Below, one piece after another: positions 47,757 to 58,161 of a stretch of DNA of 64,000 nucleotides. Origin of the DNA: Microbacterium enclense (GTDB lineage: Bacteria > Actinomycetota > Actinomycetes > Actinomycetales > Microbacteriaceae); NCBI GenBank assembly GCA_038182865.1, contig CP116226.1, positions 62,001-126,000 on the forward strand, written 5' to 3'. The first letter of the stretch is position 1. Each line of letters begins with the position of its first letter. The position numbers and the translations under genes are program-made. The notes beneath the pieces were generated by a model. The model ran no database searches. It had not been told where the DNA came from and worked only from the letters and a program-made list of their open reading frames with translations.

Positions 47757-47814
47757 TGGGAGCATGGAACAAGCCGTGTGCTCCCACAGCGAAGTGGGGC
47801 GAGCAATCGCTCGC
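47757..47814 (+). promoter_or_regulatory. Two hairpins in the whiB1 leader region
   Basis: TGGGAGCA (47757-47764) and TGCTCCCA (47779-47786), then GCGAGC-AATC-GCTCGC (47799-47814). Both lie 70-130 bp before whiB1 in the 213-bp gap and could be operator or leader structure. I could not settle on a promoter. Confidence 0.4.
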
Positions 47815-47886
47815 GTTCCCACCAGGGTACCGGACCCGAATGCCGGTGCCGAATCGACCTATTTTCTGTTACAAGGAGCACCCCCT

Positions 47887-48135
47887 ATGGATTGGCGCGA
47901 CAAAGCAGCCTGCCTGACCGTCGACCCCGAGCTGTTCTTCCCCGTCGGTAACACCGGCCCCGCGGTGGACCAGATCGAGAAGGCCAAGTCGGTCTGCGCC
48001 CGCTGCACCGTCACCGAGGTCTGCCTGCAGTACGCCCTCGAGTCCGGCCAGGACTCGGGCGTCTGGGGTGGCCTGAGCGAAGACGAGCGTCGGGCGCTGA
48101 AGCGCCGCGCCGCCCGCGCGCGCCGCGCGTCCTGA
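47887..48135 (+). CDS. whiB1: WhiB-family iron-sulfur transcription factor (WhiB1-like)
   Basis: An 82-residue WhiB protein. The [4Fe-4S] ligands are Cys9, Cys37, Cys40 and Cys46 (VCARCTVTEVC), followed by the GVWGG turn and a basic tail KRRAARARR that contacts DNA. Size and the position next to pdtaS match WhiB1 of M. tuberculosis (Rv3219, beside Rv3220c), an essential nitric-oxide-sensitive regulator that binds the main sigma factor. ATG 47887 has AAGGAG eight nt upstream. Confidence 0.94.
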   Translation: MDWRDKAACLTVDPELFFPVGNTGPAVDQIEKAKSVCARCTVTEVCLQYALESGQDSGVWGGLSEDERRALKRRAARARRAS

Positions 48136-48155
48136 CCTCACGGCATCCGCCGTCC

Positions 48156-48189
48156 GACGAGACCCGTCCCTTCCGGGGCGGGTTTCGTC
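48156..48189 (+). terminator. whiB1 terminator
   Basis: GACGAGACCCGTCCC, loop TTCC, GGGGCGGGTTTCGTC: a 15-bp stem with two G-U pairs, 20 bp past the whiB1 stop. Confidence 0.8.
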
Positions 48190-48283
48190 ATTTCCGGAAG
48201 CGGCCGGTGAGGTATTTCCCCGGGAGAGCGGGGAATGCTTTTTCGGGAATGCGCTTTCCCCGATCAATGCACCGGTCGCACGG

Positions 48284-48318
48284 GATTCCGCCCGGAGAGC
48301 GGCACCCCGGGTGGAATC
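48284..48318 (-). terminator. Hairpin downstream of pdtaS
   Basis: GATTCCGCCCGG (48284-48295) pairs with CCGGGTGGAATC (48307-48318) with one G-U, 20 bp beyond the pdtaS stop. The neighbouring 48190-48280 is unusually A/T-rich for this window and contains more short stems (TTCCCC...GGGGAA). Confidence 0.6.
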
Positions 48319-48337
48319 ACCGGGGCCGAAACGCGGC

Positions 48338-49834
48338 TCAGACGGACGGGCCGCCGATGTAGCGCAGCGGGATCTCGATCGTGACCTCGGTGCCGCTGCC
48401 CATGAGGGTGTGCCAATCGATCGTCCCGCCGAGCTCGCCCTGGATGAGCGTGCGCACGATCTGCGTGCCGAGGCCGCGCCCGACCTGCCCCTCGGGGAGA
48501 CCCACGCCGGTGTCACGGACACTGACCGCGAGCACCTCGTCGTTGCGCTCGGCCGCGATCTCGACATCGCCCTCTTGGCCGGCGAGCCCGTGTTCCACGG
48601 CGTTGGTCACCAGCTCCGTGAGCGCGAGGGCGAGCGGGGTGGCGAACTGGCTCGGCAACGTGCCGAACTGCCCCGTGGTGCGCGTGCGGGCACGCGTGTT
48701 GGGGGCCGCGGCCACCTCGGCGACGAGCTTCAGCACGCGCGCGAAGACGTCGTCGAAGTCCACGTTCTGCGCCAGGCCCTCCGACAGCGTGTCATGCACG
48801 ACCGCGATGGCCGACACGCGCCGCATGGCCTGGGTCAGGGCATCGCGCGCCTCATCCGAGTGCGTCCGCCGCGCCTGGATGCGCAGCAGCGAGGCGACGG
48901 TCTGCAGGTTGTTCTTGACGCGGTGGTGGATCTCGCGGATCGTCGCGTCTTTGGTGATGAGCTCCTGCTCCTGGTGACGGATCTCGGTGACATCGCGACT
49001 CAGGACGATGGCGCCGATGCGGGTGCCACGATCGCGCAGCGGGATCGTGCGCAACGACACCTGCACGCCGCGCGCCTCCATGTCGGCGCGCCACGGCGCA
49101 CGGCCGCTCACCACGACCGGGAGGGACTCGTCGACGTCCTGCCGCTTGGCGGGGAGGATCCGCGCGGTCACCTCGGCGAGCGACTCCCCCTCGAGCTCGT
49201 CGTCGAAGCCCATGCGGTTGAACGCCGACAGCGCGTTGGGGCTGGCGAACGTCGTGATGCCGTCGACGTCGAGGCGGATGAGTCCGTCGGAGGCACGCGG
49301 GGCCCCGCGCCGCGGCGCGGTGGGCGCCGCGAGGTCGGGAAACTCCGCCGAGGCGATCATGCCGAACAGGTCGTCTGCGCAGTCGTTGAACGTGATCTGC
49401 TGACGCGAGGGCGTGCGCGTCTCCCCGAGGTTCGTGTGACGGGTCAGCACGCCGACCGTCGTGACCGCGTGCCCCTCACGCGACAGTTCGCGCACGATGG
49501 GCACGGCCCGCACACGGGTCGGGGTCTCCTCGAACCAGTCGGGGGATGCCGAGTCGACGATGCGCCCGCTCTGGAACGCCTCGCGCACCTGCGTGCGCCA
49601 CTGGGGGCGCACGCGATCGCCCACGATGTCGCGGTAGAAGAGCGTGGCCGCTCCCCCGGGTCGCGTGTGCGCGACCGCCACGAAGGAGTCGTCGGGGGTC
49701 GGCACCCAGATCACGATGTCGGCGAAGGCGAGGTCGGCGAGCAGTTGTCCGTCGCCGGCGAGTCGGTGCAGCCACTCGACATCGGCCTCGCTGGAGCGGC
49801 CCTGGGCGTAGACGAGTTCGCTGAGTGTCGACAC
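48338..49834 (-). CDS. pdtaS: Sensor histidine kinase PdtaS
   Basis: A 498-residue soluble kinase: GAF-like domain (about 20-170), PAS-like domain (about 180-285), HisKA_2 dimerisation segment with the phospho-acceptor in EIHHRVKNNLQTVASLLRIQ (about 298-318) and an HATPase domain with LALTELVTNAVEHG and GVGLPEG. There is no membrane segment. In mycobacteria PdtaS phosphorylates PdtaR, an RNA-binding antiterminator, and answers to metals, NO and cyclic-di-GMP. GTG 49834 has both GGAGAG and a TAGTGT box 6 nt away. Its place next to whiB1 is conserved with M. tuberculosis. Confidence 0.94.
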   Translation of the reverse strand: MSTLSELVYAQGRSSEADVEWLHRLAGDGQLLADLAFADIVIWVPTPDDSFVAVAHTRPGGAATLFYRDIVGDRVRPQWRTQVREAFQSGRIVDSASPDWFEETPTRVRAVPIVRELSREGHAVTTVGVLTRHTNLGETRTPSRQQITFNDCADDLFGMIASAEFPDLAAPTAPRRGAPRASDGLIRLDVDGITTFASPNALSAFNRMGFDDELEGESLAEVTARILPAKRQDVDESLPVVVSGRAPWRADMEARGVQVSLRTIPLRDRGTRIGAIVLSRDVTEIRHQEQELITKDATIREIHHRVKNNLQTVASLLRIQARRTHSDEARDALTQAMRRVSAIAVVHDTLSEGLAQNVDFDDVFARVLKLVAEVAAAPNTRARTRTTGQFGTLPSQFATPLALALTELVTNAVEHGLAGQEGDVEIAAERNDEVLAVSVRDTGVGLPEGQVGRGLGTQIVRTLIQGELGGTIDWHTLMGSGTEVTIEIPLRYIGGPSV

Positions 49835-49840
49835 CTCTCC

Positions 49841-49846
49841 ACACTA
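49841..49846 (-). promoter_or_regulatory. -10 box TAGTGT, 6 nt before pdtaS
   Basis: TAGTGT, then GGAGAG, then GTG 49834; the six-base gap can also act as a ribosome site, so leaderless reading is not certain. Confidence 0.4.
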
Positions 49847-49985
49847 CGGGGCCGCGCTCTCTTCGGCTGCCCGACTGTCGTCCCCTCAGAGGCCGGCGTT
49901 CCGCAGGACGCACGGGAGGACTCACCCGTGGCTTTCCGCGACGGGCGTCTTGTGGGTGAAACCTCATCCCCGGCCGAACGGCCGA

Positions 49986-49991
49986 CATAAT
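49986..49991 (+). promoter_or_regulatory. -10 box CATAAT, 6 nt before HTH gene
   Basis: CATAAT is one of the few A/T-rich hexamers here and stands 6 nt (GAGGGC) before GTG 49998. No clear -35. Confidence 0.45.
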
Positions 49992-49997
49992 GAGGGC

Positions 49998-50279
49998 GTG
50001 ACCGACACGAGTTCACCCAACAACCGATTCATCGATCCGGACGTCGTCGCCGAACGGCTCGGAACGAGCCGGGACGAGGTGCTCTCGCTCATCGACCGCG
50101 GAGAGATCCGCGGCATCGAGATCGGCACGCCCCCGCGCCTGCGCGTGGACTCGGCGAGCGTCGCGGCGTACCTCGACGACCGCGCGGAGGTCGCTCGGCG
50201 CTCCGCACTGTGGCGCCAGTCGCAAGAAGCGAGCTTCCCCGAGCTCTGGGGCGAGGGTGACGTGCGTCACCCCGATTGA
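49998..50279 (+). CDS. Small HTH DNA-binding protein (MerR/excisionase-like)
   Basis: A 93-residue protein with a helix-turn-helix of the MerR/BldC/excisionase type: FIDPDVVAERLGTSRDEVLSLIDRGEIRGIEIG followed by LRVDSASVAAYLDDRAEVARR, here in two parts. The C-terminal 30 residues are polar with no known domain. Such small proteins in this genomic place recall BldC-like factors. GTG 49998 follows CATAAT directly. Divergent from pdtaS. Target genes unknown. Confidence 0.85.
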   Translation: MTDTSSPNNRFIDPDVVAERLGTSRDEVLSLIDRGEIRGIEIGTPPRLRVDSASVAAYLDDRAEVARRSALWRQSQEASFPELWGEGDVRHPD

Positions 50280-50411
50280 GGTATCTCCCCCGCACTCACC
50301 TTGCGCTGGTTGTCCACAATCTGCGTTCTTCACCCGCGGCGCGTCATTCGCCGTGTCCTACTGTCGAGCCACCACAACCTGCTCCGCACGCCCGACAACA
50401 AGGAGGGACGC

Positions 50412-50846
50412 ATGCCCGCTCCGCTCTCGACCTTCGACTCGTCTCCGCCGCTGTCCGCGGTTCACGCGAGCGACTTCTTCGCCCCGCAGAAGACCTCGGC
50501 CACCCGTCTCCCCCGAGCGGATGTCTTCACCCGCAACATGGTGCGCGGTGTCTTCGAGGTCCTCGCCGGGGTTCGCGAGGTGGAGCAGCTGGCTCGATGG
50601 ATGTCGGAAGAGGTCTATCGTTCACTGGTCGTTCGGGCGAGTCTCGCCAAACGAGCACGCAGCGCTCGGGGGATGCCCACCCCGCGTGACGTGCACGAGA
50701 TCCGGAGCGTCCGTCTCTTCGCCCCCACCGACAGCGTCGTCGAGGCGACCGTCACCGCCGCGGGGCGCGCCCGCACACGCGCCGTCGCCCTCCGACTGGA
50801 AGGAATCGACGGTCGCTGGCGCGTCACGGCGCTCGCACTGCTGTAG
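50412..50846 (+). CDS. Rv3235-family protein
   Basis: A 144-residue protein fitting the actinobacterial Rv3235 (DUF6459-like) family: central segment FTRNMVRGVFEVLAGVREVEQLARWMSEEVY and C-terminal beta part ATVTAAGRARTRAVALRLEGIDGRWRVTALAL. The family is nearly always encoded beside secA and its function is unknown. ATG 50412 has an excellent AAGGAGGG site. It is convergent with the aminotransferase gene, only 3 bp apart. Confidence 0.82.
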   Translation: MPAPLSTFDSSPPLSAVHASDFFAPQKTSATRLPRADVFTRNMVRGVFEVLAGVREVEQLARWMSEEVYRSLVVRASLAKRARSARGMPTPRDVHEIRSVRLFAPTDSVVEATVTAAGRARTRAVALRLEGIDGRWRVTALALL

Positions 50847-50849
50847 CCG

Positions 50850-52076
50850 TCAGGGCCGCCACGAGGCGAGGAAGTTGCCCAACCGTTCGATCGCATCGCT
50901 GATCACTCGCGCCTCGGGCAGCGTCACGATGCGCACGTGATCGGTGGCCGGCCAGTTGAAGCCCGACCCCTGCACGAGCAGCACGTGTTCCGCCACCAGG
51001 AAATCGCGCACGAACTTCGCGTCGTCGGGGATCTCATACACCTCGGGATCGAACCGCGGGAACGCGTACAGCGCTCCCCGCGGCATCACGCACGACACGC
51101 CCGGAATCGCCTCGAGACCCTGCCACGCGGCATCCCGCTGTTCGTGCAGCCGGCCGGTCGGGGCGATCAGGGCATCGATCGACTGCACCCCCGACAGCGC
51201 CGCCTGCACCGCGAACTGCGCGGGGACGTTGGGGCACAGACGCGTGGATGCCAGCAGGTTGATGCCCTGCAGGAAGCCGGCGGCGTGGGCCTTCGGACCG
51301 GTGATCGCGAGCCACCCCGACCGATAGCCCGCCACGCGATACGTCTTGGACAGACCGTTGAAGGTCAGGCAGAGCAGATCGGGGGCGACCGTGGCCATCG
51401 GGATGTGGACCGCGTCGTCGAACAGGATGCGGTCGTAGATCTCATCGGCGAGGATCAGCAGCGAGTGCTCCCGGGCGATGTCGGCGATACCCTCCAGGAC
51501 CTCGCGCGAGTAGACCGCGCCGGTGGGATTGTTCGGGTTGATGACGACGATCGCCTTGGTGCGCGGGGTCACCTTCGACCGGATGTCCTCGAGGTCGGGC
51601 TGCCACTCGCGCGACTCGTCGCACAGGTAGTGCACGGGGGTTCCGCCGCCCAGGCTCGTCATGGCCGTCCACAGCGGGTAGTCGGGTGCGGGGATGAGCA
51701 CCTCGTCGCCCTCGTCGAGGAGCGCCTGCATCGTCATGGTGATCAGCTCGGACACCCCGTTACCGAGGTACACGTCGTCGGGGTCGAGGTGCGGGAACCC
51801 CGGCTCCTGCTCGTAGCGCGAGACCACTGCGCGCCGCGCGGACAGCACGCCACGGCTGTCGCTGTACCCGTGCGCGTTCGGCACCGCCGCGATCATGTCG
51901 CGCACGATCTGGTGGGGCGCCTCGAAACCAAAGATGGCCGGGTTGCCGGTGTTCAGCTTGAGGATCGCGTGACCCTCGGCCTCGAGTCGGTCGGCCTCGA
52001 CGAGGGCCTCTCCACGGATCTCGTAGAGGACATCCTTCAGCTTCGACGACTGGTCGAGGGGGCGCAACGGGCTCAT
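50850..52076 (-). CDS. PLP-dependent aminotransferase, AlaA-like
   Basis: A 408-residue class I aminotransferase. PLP lysine in TFNGLSKTYRVAGYRSGW, substrate arginine in HVRIVTLPEARV, and blocks LNTGNPAIFGF, YSDSRGVLSARRA and VINPNNPTGAVYS. Strong resemblance to AlaA/AspC-like enzymes that make alanine from pyruvate and glutamate. ATG 52076 has TATCCT 6 nt upstream; the in-frame ATG at 52109 is within that upstream sequence and rejected. Confidence 0.92.
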   Translation of the reverse strand: MSPLRPLDQSSKLKDVLYEIRGEALVEADRLEAEGHAILKLNTGNPAIFGFEAPHQIVRDMIAAVPNAHGYSDSRGVLSARRAVVSRYEQEPGFPHLDPDDVYLGNGVSELITMTMQALLDEGDEVLIPAPDYPLWTAMTSLGGGTPVHYLCDESREWQPDLEDIRSKVTPRTKAIVVINPNNPTGAVYSREVLEGIADIAREHSLLILADEIYDRILFDDAVHIPMATVAPDLLCLTFNGLSKTYRVAGYRSGWLAITGPKAHAAGFLQGINLLASTRLCPNVPAQFAVQAALSGVQSIDALIAPTGRLHEQRDAAWQGLEAIPGVSCVMPRGALYAFPRFDPEVYEIPDDAKFVRDFLVAEHVLLVQGSGFNWPATDHVRIVTLPEARVISDAIERLGNFLASWRP

Positions 52077-52082
52077 CGGTTC

Positions 52083-52088
52083 AGGATA
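52083..52088 (-). promoter_or_regulatory. -10 box TATCCT, 6 nt before aminotransferase
   Basis: TATCCT, then GAACCG, then ATG 52076. No ribosome site. Confidence 0.45.
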
Positions 52089-52135
52089 TCCCCGCATCCC
52101 GGCGGCCAATCGACAGCGGGTGGACTGCCCTCACG

Positions 52136-52180
52136 CACGGATGCGGCGCCCCGGCCGAAGCCGGAGTCGCCGCATCCGTG
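52136..52180. terminator. Hairpin with 13-bp perfect arms
   Basis: CACGGATGCGGCG (52136-52148) pairs with 52168-52180; the spacer contains CCGG...CCGG. It sits between secA and the aminotransferase promoter, 60 bp beyond the aminotransferase start and before the next hairpin. Confidence 0.6.
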
Positions 52181-52196
52181 TCATACCGGCCGCGCC

Positions 52197-52235
52197 GATG
52201 CCGTGCCCCCGACGAGAGCGTCCGGGCACGGCATC
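52197..52235 (-). terminator. secA hairpin terminator
   Basis: GATGCCGTGCCC (52197-52208) pairs with 52224-52235; the loop adds GACG-AGAG-CGTC. It stands 11 bp beyond the secA stop. Confidence 0.8.
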
Positions 52236-52245
52236 CGTCGCCCTC

Positions 52246-55050
<2,805 letters not shown>

Positions 55051-55220
55051 GAAGGATCTCCATCTGTCGGGTGCGACGCCCGTACGGACGCCGGCCTGCG
55101 AACAGGCATACACCGCCATGTTATCCGTGTTACCCGTTCGTGACCTGCGAGCCGGCCTGAAGATCACGACGCCTCTCGCGCCCGTAGCGAACACTCGGCT
55201 TCGGTAACCGTCACCCGGCC

Positions 55221-55226
55221 TAGGAT
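55221..55226 (+). promoter_or_regulatory. -10 box TAGGAT, 6 nt before coiled-coil gene
   Basis: TAGGAT, six nt, ATG 55233. AGGA within it could alternatively serve as ribosome site. Confidence 0.45.
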
Positions 55227-55232
55227 CGTGCC

Positions 55233-56546
55233 ATGGCCGGTTTCTGGGGCAGAAGGAAGCGCGAAGAACAGGATGCCGCGGACGCCGATCTGGCGCGACG
55301 GGCAGAGCTGGCGATCGTGGCGGCGGACGAGCGCGTGCGACTCACCTCTGATGAGCTCGATTTCGCCCGCGCGGAGTTGGGCGACAAGGCCACGGAAGAC
55401 CTCGCCGCCGCTCTGGACTCGGTGAAGACGCATCTCGCCGAGGCCTTCCAACTGCACCAGCTCAATCACGACGAGATCCCCGATACGTCGGAAGAGCTGC
55501 GCACCCGCAACGCGCGCATCATCCAGCTGTCGAAGTGGGCGGAAGATCTGCTCGAAGAGCGCACCCTCGTCCTCCAGCCCAAGATCGACGCCGTGCGCCG
55601 CGCCCCGGAGATCCTGGCCCGGGTGCGCGCGGATCGCGAACGTCTCGCCGAGCGGGTGCCGCACGCCCGCGAGGTGGTCGAACGCCTCGCGCACCGGTAC
55701 ACCGACTCCGCTCTGGCACAGATCGGCGGCAACCCCGACGAGATCGATCAGCTCCTGGATTTCGCCGTGCACACGGCGGGCGTCTCCGAGCGCCGGCGCG
55801 AGGCGGGTCAACGCGAGCAGGCGTCCGTGGCCCTCGAGGCCGCCACCGAGGCCGTGCGTCGCGCCGAATCGCTGCTCGACGCGGTGGACACCTTCGAGAT
55901 CGAAGCGCTCCGCGCCGAATCGACGCTCGCCGCCGTCATCGACGACTCGCGCGGCGACCTGGCCGAGGCCCGTCGGGGACCGCTCACCCCGAACGTGACC
56001 CGCGCGATGGCGGAGCTCGAGCGGGCCCTGGCGTCGCTGCCCCCCGCGGGATCGCGAACCGACCCGTTCGCCTCCCTCTCGACACTGCGCCAGGCCAACG
56101 CAGCTCTCGATGTGGCCCGCGAACGTGCGGCGCGCCCGGTTCCCTCCCAGGAGCAGGTCGATCACGCGATCGACGACGCCGACCGTCAGCTCGCCGTCGC
56201 CCGCGGGCTCATCACCGGACACCGCGGATGGATCGGCGCCGATGCGCGCACGCGCTTCGTCGAGGCCGAGCGCCTGCGCGCGGGTCTGCCCCTCGGCCCC
56301 GTCGCGGAGGATGACCGTGAGACGGCCCTCGCCACCGCACGCCGCACCGGCGCCCTCGCAGCGGAGGCGCTGCAGATCGCGCAGCGCGACATCGAGCAGT
56401 CCCGTCCCTCCGACTGGGGCGACGGCGGCTGGGGCGGCAACGGACGCGGCCGCGGTCAGGGTGGCATGGGTGGCGGCAACATGGTCGGCGGCATGCTCGG
56501 GGGCCTCGTGATCGGCTCGCTCCTCGGCGACATCTTCGACGGCTGA
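55233..56546 (+). CDS. Coiled-coil protein with Gly-rich C-terminal tail
   Basis: A 437-residue cytoplasmic-looking protein I do not recognise. Almost entirely helical and charged, with long heptad-like runs (RRAELAIVAADERVRLTSDE; ARVRADRERLAERVPHAREV; ALEAATEAVRRAESLLDAVD). After residue 385 it changes to a Gly/Asn/Arg-rich segment and ends with a short hydrophobic glycine-zipper-like stretch, NMVGGMLGGLVIGSLLGDIF. The helical part and tail resemble the C-terminal region of actinobacterial TPM-domain membrane proteins, but the TPM domain is absent. Divergent from secA; convergent with hpf across a strong terminator. Confidence 0.8.
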   Translation: MAGFWGRRKREEQDAADADLARRAELAIVAADERVRLTSDELDFARAELGDKATEDLAAALDSVKTHLAEAFQLHQLNHDEIPDTSEELRTRNARIIQLSKWAEDLLEERTLVLQPKIDAVRRAPEILARVRADRERLAERVPHAREVVERLAHRYTDSALAQIGGNPDEIDQLLDFAVHTAGVSERRREAGQREQASVALEAATEAVRRAESLLDAVDTFEIEALRAESTLAAVIDDSRGDLAEARRGPLTPNVTRAMAELERALASLPPAGSRTDPFASLSTLRQANAALDVARERAARPVPSQEQVDHAIDDADRQLAVARGLITGHRGWIGADARTRFVEAERLRAGLPLGPVAEDDRETALATARRTGALAAEALQIAQRDIEQSRPSDWGDGGWGGNGRGRGQGGMGGGNMVGGMLGGLVIGSLLGDIFDG

Positions 56547-56579
56547 GCCGACCGGCGGAAACGCCGTCGCGCGGCGGAC

Positions 56580-56624
56580 GCATGAGGGAAGCCCCCGGCC
56601 GATGGCCGGGGGCTTCCCTCATGC
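56580..56624. terminator. Bidirectional terminator, 21-bp perfect stem
   Basis: Arms 56580-56600 and 56604-56624 pair without mismatch around the loop GAT. It lies 33 bp past the coiled-coil gene and 3 bp past the hpf stop, serving both strands. Confidence 0.9.
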
Positions 56625-56627
56625 AGG

Positions 56628-57287
56628 TCAGGACGCGACGGCCTGAGGCGGCGCCTGGGTCGACAGCGCGATCACACCGTAGTCCCAGCCCTTACGGCGG
56701 TAGACCACGCTCGGGTGATCGGTGCGCGCATCGATGAAGAGGAAGAAGTCGTGACCGACGAGTTCCATGCGATCGACGGCCTCCTCGGCCGTCATCCACT
56801 CGGCGCCGAACTCCTTCTCGCGGATCACGACAGGCGAGTAGTCCTCGCCAGCGCCGGAGTCGCTCTGCACGGGCACCTCGCCCGTCGCAACCGCGCGCAG
56901 CACGTCGACGGACGCGGGCTGCACATCGATGCCGGAAAGCTCTCCCGTGCCCTTCTCGAACTTCGCTCCACGCGGGTGGTTTCGCGCGTCGATGCGCTTG
57001 TCCTTCGCCCGGCGGATCTGCTCCGAGATCTTGTCGACCGCGAGGTCGAGAGCGGCGAACTTGTCCGCGTCGGTCGCCTCCGCACGCACGACGGGACCCT
57101 TTCCGTCGAGGGTCAGTTCAACGGTGTCGTCTTCCATCCGACCATTGCGATAGGAACGGTGAGTGACCTTGACGTCGAGCGTCTGGGCCCGCGGGGCCAG
57201 GTGCTCGATACGGCTGACCTTTTCTTCGACCACCGTGCGGAAACGATCGGTGATACCGACTCCCACGCCGACGATGTTGGTGTCCAT
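56628..57287 (-). CDS. hpf: Long-form ribosome hibernation promoting factor
   Basis: A 219-residue long HPF/RaiA. The N-terminal domain (about 1-105: GVGVGITDRFRTVVEEKVSR, VELTLDGKGPVVRAEATDAD) binds the 30S decoding site; the C-terminal domain (about 155-215: MTAEEAVDRMELVGHDFFLF and SVVYRRKGWDYGVI) dimerises to link ribosomes into 100S particles in stationary phase. ATG 57287 has a perfect AAGGAGGTCACGG leader. Corresponds to Rv3241c. Confidence 0.95.
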   Translation of the reverse strand: MDTNIVGVGVGITDRFRTVVEEKVSRIEHLAPRAQTLDVKVTHRSYRNGRMEDDTVELTLDGKGPVVRAEATDADKFAALDLAVDKISEQIRRAKDKRIDARNHPRGAKFEKGTGELSGIDVQPASVDVLRAVATGEVPVQSDSGAGEDYSPVVIREKEFGAEWMTAEEAVDRMELVGHDFFLFIDARTDHPSVVYRRKGWDYGVIALSTQAPPQAVAS

Positions 57288-57381
57288 CCGTGACCTCCTT
57301 GTTCCGGGTTCCGCCCGGTCTAAGGGCGGAACGTCCGTCGCCTTCAGTCATCCCCACGCTAGTAGCGCGGCCCCTCCTGTG

Positions 57382-58062
57382 TCACGTACGAATCACCTGC
57401 GGTTCATCTGAGGACGCCCTGCGACGCGGCGTGTGCGACACCGTCACCGCCACGACATCGCTCGCACCGGCGGCCCGCAGGGCGCGAGCCGCGTCGTCGA
57501 GGGTGGCGCCGGTGGTGATGACGTCATCGACGACGACCACGCGGTGACCGGTGACCGGACGCGAGACGAACGCTCCCCCGACGTTCGCGTGGCGCGCGTC
57601 GCGACCGAGTCCGCGTTGGTCACGCGGCGTCCGCGCGACGCGCAGCAACGGGACGGGGCGCCAGCCGCTGTGTCGGACGAGCAGGTCCACCGGCCGATAC
57701 CCCCGCCGCCGGTAGGCCGCCCGCGACGAGGGCACCGTCGTCACGACCGCCCCCGACGCGGTGGCCTCGGCGAGCACTGCCGCGAGCGCGGGGGCGAAGG
57801 CACGGGCGAGCGAGGTTCGCCCCTCTTCTTTCAGGGCGCGCAGAACACGCGCGGGTACGCCCGAGAACTCCACCGCACTGGTCACGGCCAGCCCCGACCC
57901 GGTGCGGCGTCGGAACGGATCCGGGGCCAGGGCGCGGCGGCATCCGGTGCACAGTCCCACGTCGAGCGCCCCGCACCCCGCGCACGCGAGAGGGAGCCAG
58001 AACGTCAACGCCTCGTTGAGCGCGGGAACGACGGTGCGAACGGCGGCGAGGAGGCGGGGCAT
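57382..58062 (-). CDS. comF: ComF-family phosphoribosyltransferase-like protein
   Basis: A 226-residue ComF/GntX protein: N-terminal Cys4 zinc site (CAGCG and CTGCRRAL), then a phosphoribosyltransferase fold with the PRPP-binding loop VVVVDDVITTGATL. ComF acts in DNA uptake in competent bacteria, but in Actinobacteria its role is not established. ATG 58062 is chosen where homology-like sequence starts (MPRLLAAVR). Corresponds to Rv3242c and lies between lpqB and hpf as there. Confidence 0.92.
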   Translation of the reverse strand: MPRLLAAVRTVVPALNEALTFWLPLACAGCGALDVGLCTGCRRALAPDPFRRRTGSGLAVTSAVEFSGVPARVLRALKEEGRTSLARAFAPALAAVLAEATASGAVVTTVPSSRAAYRRRGYRPVDLLVRHSGWRPVPLLRVARTPRDQRGLGRDARHANVGGAFVSRPVTGHRVVVVDDVITTGATLDDAARALRAAGASDVVAVTVSHTPRRRASSDEPQVIRT

Positions 58063-58161
58063 GGGGCGATGCTGCCGGATCGGAGGCTCCGCGCGCCGGT
58101 GTCGCACCCGCGTGCGTGGACGAAACGGCTCCTCCCACCGATGGGGAGGACGAGCGGCACG

